Below are positions 12,151 to 22,205 of a stretch of 64,000 bases of DNA, one piece after another. Both the position numbers and the translations under genes were made by a program. The DNA lies in the NCBI RefSeq assembly GCF_963678635.1, contig NC_087067.1, positions 29,982,401 to 30,046,400 of the forward strand, given 5' to 3'. Under the pieces are notes generated by a model. It did not search any database. It saw only the letters and a list, made by a program, of their open reading frames with translations, and was not told where the DNA came from. Source of the stretch: Symsagittifera roscoffensis (Eukaryota > Xenacoelomorpha > Acoela > Convolutidae). The first letter of the stretch is position 1, and the number at the start of each line of letters is the position of its first letter.

Positions 12151-13074
12151 ACTGGTAAAATCACAAATTACAAGAATAAATCAACAATTCTTATAACAAC
12201 ATCTCTCGATAAGGCAACTAAAATTACAAAAAAAATAAGCGTGAGAAACGTAGTAAGTTCGGTCATTCAATTCTTTGAAAAAAGCATAGGTTTCTTAGAA
12301 AATCAAGGTCCAGCAGGGACTCGAACCCATGACCACAAGAGTCAAATTTCTCTAGACCAAGTGTGAAAAACCAAAAGGGAAGGAGCCGAAAAAAATTTCA
12401 AAGATCAACAAAAAAGTTTTTACCAACTTTTTGTATGTAGTACTCTATGTGGAACTTTTCTTCAATTATTCTCAGTTCGAATTATTTTAAAAATCGTTTT
12501 TAGTACTTCTTAGTTTATAAAATCTGTGAAGGTTGAAATTGAAGTCGGCAGAATTGCCTAAAGTTTTTTTGACCTTGGTGGTAAATATACACTGAAACCC
12601 GCAATTATGGATATTTACTTTTTTTATTTAATGAGATTTGTATTGAACTGCTCATAGCTAATCAAACATTGAACTGTAAAATAAAGACAACAAAATTTTA
12701 AAATGAAATTTTTTTTTAATGAGGAGATGATATCTAAGAGAAGGAGTAAAACCTAATAATATACAGTTCAAAAAATTCAATAGTGAAAGTAACTGAACAC
12801 TAACAAACTACTACAATGAAATGCCCTAAAATAAAGAGCAACGGGACATAGAAGTTGAAATATATAGTTTTCAATCTATGAAAGCAGGAAACTATTTTCA
12901 CAATTGCGCTGTTTTTTCAACAACTACTAGCACTTCATGATTGAAACTTTGCAAAACAAAGATGGAACTGTTTTTCAGACTATAGTCGGATAAAAAACCG
13001 TAAAAAGATGTTTTAAGGCGTAATTTGGTTAATTAAATAGAAGGTGTCAGAGAGGTGGTCTAAGAGAAATAAAG
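12151..13074. repeat. 924-bp direct tandem repeat, copy 1
   Basis: Begins ACTGGTAAAATCACAAATTA and ends just before the same words recur 924 bp later. Near-identical to the following copy over its first 600 bp. A later part (12499-13064) recurs again at 22208-22775, where it marks the start of the second half of the large segmental duplication. Confidence 0.92.
12305..12365 (-). repeat. tRNA-like SINE fragment, family 1
   Basis: Minus strand: CACACTTGGTCTAGAG, then GACTCTTGTGGTC, then GGGTTCGAGTCCC and GGACCTTG. GGTTCGAGTCC fits the tRNA B box exactly. The same frame of words (CACACTTGG ... GGGTTCGAGTCCC ... CCTTG) is found at 59451-59525, which supports a tRNA-derived dispersed element. The acceptor stem does not pair. 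Confidence 0.55.
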
Positions 13075-13677
13075 ACTGGTAAAATCACAAATTACAAGAA
13101 TAAATCAACAATTCTTATAACAACATCTCTCGATAAGGCAACTAAAATTACAAAAAAAAATAAGCGTGAGAAACGTAGTAAGTTCGGTCATTCAATTCTT
13201 TGAAAAAAGCATAGGTTTCTTAGAAAATCAAGGTCCAGCAGGGACTCGAACCCATGACCACAAGAGTCAAATTTCTCTAGACCAAGTGTGAAAAACCAAA
13301 AGGGAAGGAGCCGAAAAAATTTTCAAAGATCAACAAAAAAGTTTTTACCAACTTTTTGTATGTAGTACTCTATGTGGAACTTTTCTTCAATTATTCTCAG
13401 TTCGAATTATTTTAAAAATCGTTTTTAGTACTTCTTAGTTTATAAAATCTGTGAAGTTTGAAATTGAAGTCGGTAGAATTGCCTAAAGTTTTTTTGACCT
13501 TGGTGGTAAATATACACTGAAACCCGCAATTATGGATATTTACTTTTTTTATTTAATGAGATTTGTATTGAACTGCTCATAGCTAATCAAACATTGAACT
13601 GTAAAATAAAGACAACAAAATTTTAAAATGAAATTTTTTTTTTAATGAGGAGATGATATCTAAGAGAAGGAGTAAAA
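13075..13677. repeat. 924-bp direct tandem repeat, copy 2 (truncated to 0.6 kb)
   Basis: Matches 12151-12749 with a few differences and stops at GAAGGAGTAAAA, after which unrelated sequence (the 13691 block) begins. This extra piece explains why the offset between the two halves of the segmental duplication is about 9.71 kb before it and about 9.09 kb after it. Confidence 0.9.
13230..13290 (-). repeat. tRNA-like SINE fragment, family 1 (duplicated copy)
   Basis: Copy of the 12305-12365 element carried along in the 924-bp tandem duplication; sequence identical by eye. Confidence 0.55.
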
Positions 13678-15231
13678 GTGTGGTAAAAAAAGTCAACGTA
13701 AACAGCAAAAGCACTTTGAAACTTTCGAATTTAAAGGGTTCGTTGGAAAACTAAGAATCTATGCTATGCCCTCGTAAAATTTTTCTTATAAAAAAATACA
13801 AAAACAGCTCAGCTACAGAATAACATTTCACTCAGACTTTGGCTTTTTTAAAAACAAACTGCTGAATTTTGTAGTCTGCTTTTTTTCTGAGAGTTTAACA
13901 AAATTTCAATTTCTTTTTATGAGAAAAAAATATATCAAGGCTTTTGTAAGATCTTTAGCTTTCCAATCAACACTTTGAAGCTGAAAGTTTCAAACTGCTT
14001 CTGCTGTTAAAGTGGACTTTTTGGTACTAAAAACACCTCTCGGACGCTTTCAGGTTAAATTACCAAAGAACGCCTTGAAAACATATTTTTCCCAGTATAG
14101 TCTGAAACAGAGTTTCATCTTTGTTATATCGAAATTTCAACCATGAATCATAGGTAGTTGTTGAGAAAACGGCACGAACGTGAAAAAAATTTCGTTCATT
14201 TCATTGCTTGAAAACTAAAAAATACAGCTTCTATGTTCCGTGACTGTAGTAAGGATAGCCGGTTGCTGTGCAAGTAGAGCAGAAATCATCGATCTCGCTG
14301 ATTCAAGAAAACAAGTCCGAAAAAGTTAAAAACTCGAAACAAAAATGGCCAATAATTTTTTTCTATGGTACTTGTTTTTTTTAGAAAAGACGATTAAATT
14401 AGTGTATACAGTATAAAGTATGAGTGATATCAATAGCTAAAATAAGGTCAAAATTAATATGGAATCAAAATGAGAGGTCGTTTTTTATCGTCTATCATTC
14501 GTAAATTTCGTCATCTCTAGTCTGAAAAACGGAAAAACTCAAACAAGTTTAAAATAATCTTTGAAATCCGAGCCACAGCCAAAAGTGCTTCAAGCAAACT
14601 TGTCACCCTAAGACCTTTTTGAGGCAGTCAAAATTAAGATAAAAACATACCTACGCCATAGTACCATGTCTTTACTTCATGAATTGGTCGGAACAATTAT
14701 TTAATAAACTATTGCAGGATGTCAGCTCAAGAAATTTGAAATTGGCCAGCAACTGTGTATTTGGAGAACCAAAGCGCGTTCAATATCAAACTCGTATTTG
14801 TTTTCTCACTTTCTTAATCTGAGCCCAAGACACTTTCTTTGAACTAAGTGAAAAAAATTCAAATTTGGCGCTTTCTACGTGAACCAGAGTTTTTAAAAAC
14901 ACTAGGATTTCAGAAGAACAGTGACTGCTCTATTCTACAAAAGAATATTTGAAATAGTTTTTGACTTCGCATATCTAGAACATGTTAGCGAAATCGCTTT
15001 ACCTGTCTAGTGCTAAAGGCACAAAAATCCAGCAATTACAAAACTATAAATGAAAGTGTACTACAAACTCTTAAAGAAACTGAATTGAATAAAAAACATT
15101 GCACTGGGTCTTTAGCAATGAATCAAAACTGAAATTAATGGTATAATTTTTGTATTTTTTGAAACTAAAAACGAGTGTTAGCAAAATTATAAAATGAAAT
15201 TATTCAAATTGTTACAGCCTTTCTTCATTCT

Positions 15232-15734
15232 CTAAAGGCTCGTGGGGTAATATATTCGCCCTAATAAGCCATTTTGGAACAAAAATAGAACATGCCATGA
15301 TGTTGTAATGATTGCAATAATGCTGTAAATCAGGCTGGTGAAATAAAATCCTAAACTTTCGTTCAGAAATCCTCCAAAAACGGTGGCTCCCAAAATGCGC
15401 CCCGAAGACATCATGATGATAAAACTAAACGATGCATCCGTTCGCACCTGGTCGATGCTTGTAGCTCCACGTTTAAGAGCTATCTTTTGAATAATCAGGT
15501 GGAAAGGGTTTATAATTCCAGCAAGTGACATTCCACTCACTGCTAGTGAAATCATCGCCCAACCCGTAGTTTCCAGTTCAGGTACAAAATATGGCAAGAA
15601 CATAGCGAATGTCGTAATCGGTATCAAGACTTCCGAGAATATGTTAAGGAAAATTCCATATCCTTGGTCCACTATAATTCCGCCAACAGCACCTGTAAAA
15701 GGAAAGAACAAAGCGAGTACAAACCTCGTCAAAA
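15232..15734 (-). CDS. Duplicated last exon of SLC18B1-like MFS transporter
   Basis: Minus-strand exon of 503 bp, two bases plus 166 codons plus stop, with a candidate acceptor (TTTTATAG) immediately before 15734. The product carries transmembrane segments 8-12 of a major facilitator protein, including the GG...D turn after a Phe-rich helix and a GATVFGGFL motif near its end. It is identical to the exon at 24428-24930 except for one Ala-to-Gly change at FPFT(A/G)AVGG. It arose by the segmental duplication. It lies downstream of the intact gene on the same strand and keeps frame and splice phase, so it could be an alternative last exon, but it has no full-length upstream exon of its own. Otherwise it is an unexpressed gene fragment. 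Confidence 0.8.
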
Positions 15735-15744
15735 CTATAAAACC

Positions 15745-16016
15745 CAGGGGCTGATTTAGGGGGGAGGGGCGGGATGGGGCGGACGCTTTTTTTGATCCTC
15801 TCACCTAGCAAAGGGTCTCACTTTGGTATTATTTTATGACACCCATTTTAAGCCGACCGGCCCTAAAATTTTTTAAAGGCGCCTTTGGCGCCAATATATA
15901 CTAATTTTGAAAGGGAGCGCGAAAACATGGGGGTCTTTATAATGTTCTGGGAGTGCTCGAAAAATCAATTTTGTCGGCCTAAAAAATCCACCTCCCCCTT
16001 CGAGATAATCCTAGAT
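15745..16016. mobile_element. MITE-like element next to exon acceptor (copy A)
   Basis: About 270 bp between CAGGGGCTGATTTAGGGGGG at one end and TCGAGATAATCCTAGAT at the other, imperfect inverted ends rich in G/C runs. It contains the palindrome GGCGCCTTTGGCGCC near 15876. Related ends occur at 24941, 32917 and 39494, which identifies a family. The superfamily is not certain; hAT-like ends are one possibility. It sits 10 bp from the acceptor of the duplicated transporter exon. Confidence 0.65.
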
Positions 16017-16124
16017 ATATCATACTCAATGCACTCTGAAAAAGAAGGTTTTTTGTAGCCTATGGGTAACCCACTGTAATCCGTTTTTGCGCTTCTGTAA
16101 TCCAATTACTTAATTGAAAAAATG

Positions 16125-16262
16125 CGTGTCTGTACAAAACAGTCCCATACAAAACAGTCCAATACAAAACAGTCCGAAAAAACATAGCAAAGTACAAAAA
16201 AACAGTCCCATACAAAACAGTCCCAAAAATAGTCCAAAAAATAGTCCAAAAAACAGTCCCAT
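16125..16262 (+). repeat. MULE left terminal/subterminal repeat array, copy A
   Basis: About nine variants of (T)ACAAAACAGTCCCA in a row, shading into CAAAAAATAGTC units. Copy B lacks one 12-bp CAAAAAATAGTC unit here. Inverted counterpart at 18386-18488. Confidence 0.85.
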
Positions 16263-16555
16263 TGATCGAAGTGATAATTGTTCTAGAAGCTGATAAGTAA
16301 ATTTATCTCGTATTAAACACATTTTGATTCCAAATAATCCGGATAACAATAGGTAGTATAGTAGAGAAATTAGAACAACCTAGATAACAGCAGCGGCCAC
16401 TCATTAGAAGCAATAATATTCGAAACATTAAAGTTAACGCAATTTAAGAAAATGGACTCTTTTTTTAATCCAAGCAAAAAGAAACAGGTTGTTCAATCTG
16501 TTTCATTTGCAAACACTTGACAACACTCAAAAGAAACGAAATTCACTATCTATCG

Positions 16556-17922
16556 ATGGAAATCATACTTACAAACAAAAATTCTGAGTTACTGATTTTT
16601 GAAGGGTATGCTTATATTAAACACAGAACATTGGCAGACAACTCCCTTTCCTGGCGCTGCGCACAAAGTAGTTGCAATGGCCGTGTGCGTACAAAGGAGG
16701 ACTCCGTTGAGATAGTTAAAGATCACTGCCACTTCCCCGATCCAGCTGACATCGAAAAACGCAAGTTCAGAAAAACACTTAAAGATCGAGCAGCAGTATC
16801 CGATGTAACACCGCGGCAGACTATTTTCGCAGCCCAACGTGATGTGAACAGAGAAACAGCTGTTCATCTACCTAGTTATTCTGCTAATCAGCAAGCTGTA
16901 AATAGAGTTCGACGCGAAAAAAGACCAAAGATGGCAGAGCCAACATCGCTGACTGGCTTTGAACTACCACTGGCTCTACAGAAAACCCACGATGGAGAGC
17001 AGTTCCTTCTTCACGATTCTGGTACCCAAGATGAAAATTGGGTTATTGTGTTCGCCACGTTACCTGGATTAGACTTACTATCTTTATCGGATGATTGGTT
17101 CTGTGATGGAACGTTTTCGACTGCTCCCAATGTTTTCTATCAGATTTATACTATACACGCTTCTGTTGAAGGATGCCTTATCCCTATTGTTTACGCTCTG
17201 CTACCCGACAAAAAGGAATCAACTTATTGTCGCCTTCTCAGTATTCTAAAAGTTGATTCCCCAAAACGCGTCACAATTGATTTTGAAGTAGCTGTGCGAA
17301 ACTCAATAATAGCTACCCATCAGAGTGCACAAATTCAGTTTTGTTTTTTCCATATGAGTCAAAGTGTCTGGCGACATGTTCAGTCGTCAGGCAATACTCA
17401 CAATTACAACAGTGACCTTATTTTTTGCGAACTTATTCGAATGCTTCTCGCAACAGCATTCCTGCCCGTTGAGGACGTCCCACAGCTTTCGAGCTTCTGC
17501 AAGGTATGGCATCTGAAGAAAGTCAACCAATTTTTAATTATTTCGAGGAGACATATATTGGTAGACTGACTTCTCAAGGACGACAGAAGCCCAGATTTGA
17601 TATGGAGCAAGGGAGTTGCCATCATAGAGTAAAAAACGACCTTCCCCGCACCAACAACGCTGTAGAAGGTTGGAACAGCAATTTCGTGAAACTGGTCAAT
17701 AGTAAGCATCCATCATTCCCAAAATTGATCGAGAAGTTCCAGGACGAGCAAAAAAATGCGGAAATACTGTTGGAAAAAATGTGCGCAGGACAAAAATTAG
17801 CCAGACCAAAAAAAGTTAAATACCAAAAACTCGACAAAAACTTGATCACTATGATTAAGTCATATCAACCCAACGATATCATTGGGTTTTTGAAAGGATG
17901 TAGTTATAATATTAAATTATAA
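16556..17922 (+). pseudogene. MULE transposase with FLYWCH zinc finger, frameshifted (copy A)
   Basis: The first ATG is at 16556; the frame is open to about 17510 and then continues in the next frame to 17922, about 450 residues in all. The N-terminal 70 residues show a FLYWCH-type zinc finger (Phe-Glu-Gly-Tyr, Trp-Arg-Cys, Cys-Asn-Gly, Asp-His-Cys-His). The MULE DDE core follows: CDGTF supplies the first Asp, TIDFE the second, CFFHMSQSVW the conserved helix, and TNNAVEGWN the final Glu. The break lies in CTGCAAGGTATGGCATC, where one base must be gained or lost. The same break is in copy B, so it predates the duplication. In this copy the conserved Trp before CHHR is Gly. A short intron starting at AAG/GTATGG or a programmed shift is conceivable, but a fixed frameshift is simpler. 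Confidence 0.88.
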
Positions 17923-18189
17923 TCAGAGTTTTCTTTTCTTTTTAATTTTCACATTTATTCCACATTGCCAAGCAATAAAATTTTTCCAAGTTAATTAGTT
18001 TTCTTGATTTTTCAAAATTGAGCTAGAGTCGATTTGAACCCGGCAAAATAATGAATACATACAAGGTGTTGATTTTTCTTTTCCCTCCGCCCAACCCTCT
18101 AAGGATGAACCCATTGTTGTACCCTAGCTATACCCGTTATCCTATTTACCCGTTTTTCAACTTTTTTCGGAAAATTGAAAATATTTTGT

Positions 18190-18258
18190 CCCGCCGGAGA
18201 ATCGAGCCTTTGATCTCTAGAGTTTGAGACTAACGCTTTAACCACTATACCATGAGTT
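18190..18258 (-). ncRNA. tRNA-like sequence inside the MULE, copy A
   Basis: On the minus strand TGGTATAGTGG fits the tRNA A-box consensus TRGYNNARNGG at every position, and GGCTCGATTCT matches the B box at 9 of 11. The middle can fold as an anticodon arm with loop CTCAAAC (anticodon CAA). Neither an acceptor stem nor a clean T stem can be paired, so this is a tRNA pseudogene or tRNA-derived SINE head carried by the transposon, not a working tRNA. Confidence 0.45.
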
Positions 18259-18385
18259 CTTTGAATTTCATCCAAAATTTTGTTCCAACTTTGGCTGTTT
18301 GATCTTTTATTGCCCCTGTTTGAGTTTTCAAAGCGTAGATTAGTTCTGTCGGTGCCAAAAGATCAAGGTCAAGAAATTCAATTGG

Positions 18386-18488
18386 TTTTGGACTGTTTTG
18401 TATGGGACTGTTTTTTAGAACCTTTTTTTGATGTTTCGGACTGTTTTGTATGGGACGGTTTTGTATGGGACTGTTTTGTATATGCACC
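18386..18488 (-). repeat. MULE right terminal/subterminal repeat array, copy A
   Basis: Repeats of GGACTGTTTTGTATGGGACTG, the inverted counterpart of the left array, ending GTATATGCACC at the element edge. Confidence 0.85.
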
Positions 18489-18788
18489 AAAAAATGAAGT
18501 GTGTCAAAACGAAGCGTTTCAAACATGAAAAATTGAAATATTTCAAAAAATTAAAGGTTTCAAACATGAACAAACAGAGCGGGTTGATATGATGTAGGAC
18601 CTAGTACAGCATGTTCTGATCACAGTGATTTGAGAAGAGAAGAAAATGAAAGAAAAATAAACAAACTCGAAAAAAATATCTATATACTTTTTGTGAGCTC
18701 TTGTAATTTTTTAAACAGAGGGCGGCTAAATTGGGCAACAATTTTCAGAATTAAATTGATTATAGCTAAAATAACGTAAAATGTTCAG

Positions 18789-20154
18789 TCGATTTAAATT
18801 GTGTCTCATCGGAAATGAATTCAGTCTTATCACATTGCGGGAAATTTGTTCCAAAAATCGGAAAAATTCAGTTCAGTTCTTGTCGAAACAGAAGTTCTTT
18901 TTTGAACATTTTGAAGCTTTGCCTAGGAGATAAACTTAAAACCGAATCGAAACTTCTGCCAGAAACTATGCTTTTTTATTGAAGAAAATCCTAGATCCGA
19001 ACTGATTACGCCCATTGGTTATTGATAGAAACTGCATCTTCAAAATTTTTAGGATAAACTCGCACAATTTAATATTTGAGTTGGTTTTCACACGTATCCA
19101 CTGGAGTGAACTTTTTCGACTAACCTTGTTGCATTGGGAACATGGAGAACAAGGACACATAAAAATATATTCTACTTGTTGCCCAACAAAAAAAAAACAT
19201 CAAAATGATCTTTCAAAGCTCAAATTTTCTTGGAGATAAAAAAAAGTTCGATCTGATTCTCAATTTGTATCAAGACAGACTTAACTTCAACTCATTTTTA
19301 AGATAACGAAAACAAGTAGAGTTTTAAAAAACTGTTTTGGAACGAACTATAACAATTACTTCTATTGCGCCATAGAACGAATAATTGACCTGCTGAATCT
19401 ATATGATTTTATTTGTCATGATTAAGGTGAAATAGTTGAAACATACAATTATTTCCTGGGAGTAATTCATGGAACCAAAAGATGAGAGGAAGCCGCACTT
19501 CATTTTTTATTTCAAATCAATTTAAATCACCAATTGAGGCATAATCTGATAGCATTATTTTGTTGACAAAAAGTTGAATTTTTTGAAGGTTGCCTTGAGC
19601 GTCAATAAAGGGGAAACACCACGTGCCATTGTTACTCCGTTTTGATCTTAAGTTTCCAAAACATAAACACGAACTTTCAAAAACCCTCTTCCTTCCTAAA
19701 AATGTGAAATGTCGCTTTAATGAAACAATACGCTTAAAATTGCACTTTTATCTCTCTAAGTGTTTAACACTTACATTACTCTTAACCGTTTAATATGAAA
19801 CTGATCGCCTTCAAAAATGAATATGTTTGCAATACCTGTAAATCCTGTCGCAATCGGTGTTGCTATGAACACAAAACCCATGTGGTCTAATTGAATTCCG
19901 ATTGCATCGTGAAAATGTAGCGAGAAAGCAGCATCCCGAAAGCCCGATATAAAAAAAAACAACAATCGAGGGTATAATAGCACTCACTGCAGGAAAAGAT
20001 CCCAGGAACTTCAAGTAGTCGCCGCAATTACTAGATTGTTTTCTGTTTTTGCTGGAGTTCGATGCGGCTGGGAAAATAAAAACGGCAAAAAATGAAAAAA
20101 TAGCCTCCATTCCACCGGCAAACAAAAAAGCTGCATAGTACCCTCCAAAAACTA
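18789..20154. repeat. Exon-2/intron tandem unit A1 (1366 bp)
   Basis: Starts TCGATTTAAATTGTG and ends CCCTCCAAAAACTA. It consists of the 3' part of transporter exon 2 (minus strand) plus about 1.05 kb of the intron that follows it. It repeats directly as unit A2. Short antiparallel frames in the intron part (64-83 codons) recur in every unit simply because the unit is repeated; they are not called as genes. Confidence 0.92.
19836..20151 (-). pseudogene. Truncated exon-2 copy of MFS transporter, frameshifted (A1)
   Basis: 316 bp matching the 3' part of exon 2, from TTTTTGGAGGG to the donor ACAG/GTATTG. A run of nine A on the plus strand near 19950, one more than in the intact copy at 21200, shifts the frame in the Ile-Val-Val-Phe-Phe segment. 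An AG lies directly at the 5' truncation point, so a splice acceptor is possible, but the frame is lost. Confidence 0.82.
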
Positions 20155-21517
20155 TCGATTTAAATTGTGTCTCATCGGAAATGAATTCAGTCTTATCACA
20201 TTGCGGTAAATTTGTTCCAAAAATCGGAAAAATTAAGTTCAGTTCTTGTCGAAACAGAAGTTCTTTTTTGAACATTTTGAAGCTTTGCCTAGGAGATAAA
20301 CTTAAAACCGAATCGAAACTTCTGCCAGAAACTATGCTTTTTTATTGAAGAAAATCCTAGATCCCAACTGATTACGCCCATTGGTTATTGATAGAAACTG
20401 CATCTTAAAAATTTTTAGGATAAACTCGCACAATTTAATATTTGAGTTGGTTTTCACACGTATCCACTGGAGTGAACTTTTTCGACTAACCTTGTTGCAT
20501 TGGGAACATGGAGAACAAGGACACATAAAAATATATCCTACTTGTTGCCCAACGAAAAAAAAAACATCAAAATGATCTTTCAAAGCTCAAATTTTCTTGG
20601 AGATAAATAAAGGTTCGATCTGATTCTCAATTTGTATCAAGACAGACTTAACTTCAACTCATTTTTAAGATAACGAAAACAACTTGAGTTTTAAAAAACT
20701 GTTTTGGAACGAACCATTACAATTACTTCTATTGCGCCATAGAACGGATAATTGACCTGCTGAATCTATATGATTTTATTTGACATGATTAAGGTGAAAT
20801 AGTTGAAAATATTTCCTGGGAGTAATTCATGGAACCAAAAGATACGTGAGAGGAAGCCACGCCTCATTTTTTATTTCAAATCAATTTAAATCACCAATTG
20901 AGGCATAACCTGATAGCATTATTTTGTTAACAAAAAGTTGAATTTTTTGAAGGTTGCCTTGAGCGTCAATAAAGGGGAAACACCACGTGCCACTGTTACT
21001 CCGTTTTGATCTAAAGTTTCCAAAACATAAACACGAAATTTCAAAAACTCTCTTCCTTCCTAAAAATGTAAAATGTTGCTTGAGTGAAACAATACGCTTA
21101 AAATTGTACTTTTATCTTTTTAAGTGTTTAACACTTATATTACTCTTAACCGTTTAATATGAAACTGATGGCCTTCAAAAATGAATATATTTGCAATACC
21201 TGTAACTCCTGTCGCAATCGGTGTTGCTATGAACACAAAACCCATGTGGTCTAATTGAATTCCGATTGCATCGTGAAAATGTAGCGAGAAAGCAGCATCC
21301 CGAAAGCCCGATATAAAAAAAACTACAATCGAGGGTATAATAGCACTCACTGCAGGAAAAGATCCCAGGAACTTCAAGTAGTCGCCGCAATTACTAGATT
21401 GTTTTCTGTTTTTGCTGGAGTTCGATGCGGCTGGGAAAATAAAAACGGCAAAAAATGAAAAAATAGCCTCCATTCCACCGGCAAACAAAAAAGCTGCATG
21501 GTACCCTCCAAAAACTA
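20155..21517. repeat. Exon-2/intron tandem unit A2 (1363 bp)
   Basis: Second direct copy of the unit. It aligns with 29376-30737 of the second half up to the point where the real exon 2 continues upstream; here the exon is instead cut at CCAAAAACTA and the next unit begins. Confidence 0.92.
21200..21514 (-). CDS. Truncated exon-2 copy, frame intact and phase-symmetric (A2)
   Basis: 315 bp, 105 codons' worth, encoding the middle of the transporter from VFGGYHAAFLFAGG to IATPIATGVTG. It begins right after ATCGATAG, a possible acceptor, and ends at the same donor ACAG/GTATTG as the real exon. With that acceptor it would enter and leave in phase 1, as does the full exon 2, so it could be spliced in without a frameshift. 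The full exon's first 372 bases are missing, so a product using only this exon would lack about 124 residues (transmembrane segments 2-5). It is also open in frame with unit sequence upstream, forming a chimeric 167-codon frame (21135-21638). More likely a duplication by-product than a used exon. Confidence 0.6.
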
Positions 21518-22205
21518 TCGATTTAAGTTGTGTCTCATCGGAAATGAATTCAGTCTTATCACATTGCGGTAAATTTGTTCCAAAAATCGGAAAAATTAAG
21601 TTCAGTTCTTGTCGAAACAGAAGTTCTTTTTTGAACATTTTGAAGCTTTGCCTAGGAGATAAACTTAAAACCGAATCGAAACTTCTGCCAGAAACTATGC
21701 TTTTTTATTGAAGAAAATCCTAGATCCGAACTGATTACGCCCATTGGTTATTGATAGAAACTGCATCTTAAAAATTTTTAGGATAAACTCGCACAATTTA
21801 ATATTTGAGTTGGTTTTCACACGTATCCACTGGAGTGAACTTTTTCGACTAACCTTGTTGCATTGGGAACATGGAGAACAAGGACACATAAAAATATATC
21901 CTACTTGTTGCCTAACGAAAAAAAAACATCAAAATGATCTTTCAAAGCTCAAATTTTCTTGGAGATAAATAAAGGTTCGATCTGATTCTCAATTTGTATC
22001 AAGACAGACTTAACTTCAACTCATTTTTAAGATAACGAAAACAACTTGAGTTTTAAAAAACTGTTTTGGAACGAACCATTACAATTATTTCTATTGCGCC
22101 ATAGAACGGATAATTGACCTGCTGAATCTATATGATTTTATTTGACATGATTAAGGTGAAATAGTTGAAAATATTTCCTGGGAGTAATTCATGGAACCAA
22201 AAGAT
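21518..22205. repeat. Exon-2/intron tandem unit A3, partial
   Basis: Third copy of the unit, containing only its intron part. It ends at GGAACCAAAAGAT, where the second half of the segmental duplication starts. Confidence 0.9.

Larger units (their letters stand above)
16125..18488 (+). mobile_element. MULE (Mutator-like) transposon, copy A
   Basis: 2.36-kb DNA transposon bounded by an exact 8-bp target duplication, AAAAAATG, at 16117-16124 and 18489-18496. Terminal inverted repeats are imperfect at the outer 8 bases (CGTGTCTG against GGTGCATA) and then match through TACAAAACAGTCC. Both ends carry arrays of a CAGTCCCATACAAAA word pointing inward. It encodes a FLYWCH/DDE transposase on the plus strand and carries a tRNA-like segment before the right end. 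An 8-9 bp target duplication and long repetitive subterminal ends agree with the Mutator superfamily. Confidence 0.9.
12499..22205. repeat. Segmental duplication, first half
   Basis: Direct tandem duplication. This half and 22206-30066 carry the same blocks in the same order: 12499-13064 matches 22208-22775, 13691-15231 matches 22782-24427, then the transporter last exon, the MITE, the MULE and the partial exon-2 units. Identity is very high by eye (one amino-acid change in 166 residues of the shared exon). The halves differ by the 0.6-kb extra repeat at 13075, a 104-bp block present only in the second half (24058-24161), repeat-number changes in the MULE ends, and an extra partial exon unit in this half. 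The junction is at about 22205/22206. Confidence 0.93.

Noticed and set aside
12305-12365. A working tRNA gene
   Set aside because: The B box is good but no acceptor stem or complete cloverleaf can be drawn, and the same framework recurs as a dispersed repeat.
16589-16867. Minus-strand frame opposite the MULE transposase (and 17404-17709, 17622-17849 and their copies at 25764, 26579, 26797)
   Set aside because: Antisense shadows of the transposase reading frame.
18245-18528. Frames over the MULE right end on both strands
   Set aside because: They read the subterminal repeat array and flanking DNA; no protein-like feature apart from the repeat.
18966-19239. Antiparallel 64-96 codon frames recurring at 20332, 21695, 28188 and 29553
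   Set aside because: They lie in the intron part of the 1.36-kb tandem unit and recur with it. Neither has a recognisable domain or splice support, though the minus frame (CPCSPCSQC) was considered as an exon.
21135-21638. 167-codon chimeric frame fusing unit sequence to the truncated exon 2
   Set aside because: The upstream 45 codons come from duplicated intron/unit DNA and resemble no protein; treated as a chance open fusion and noted under the exon copy.
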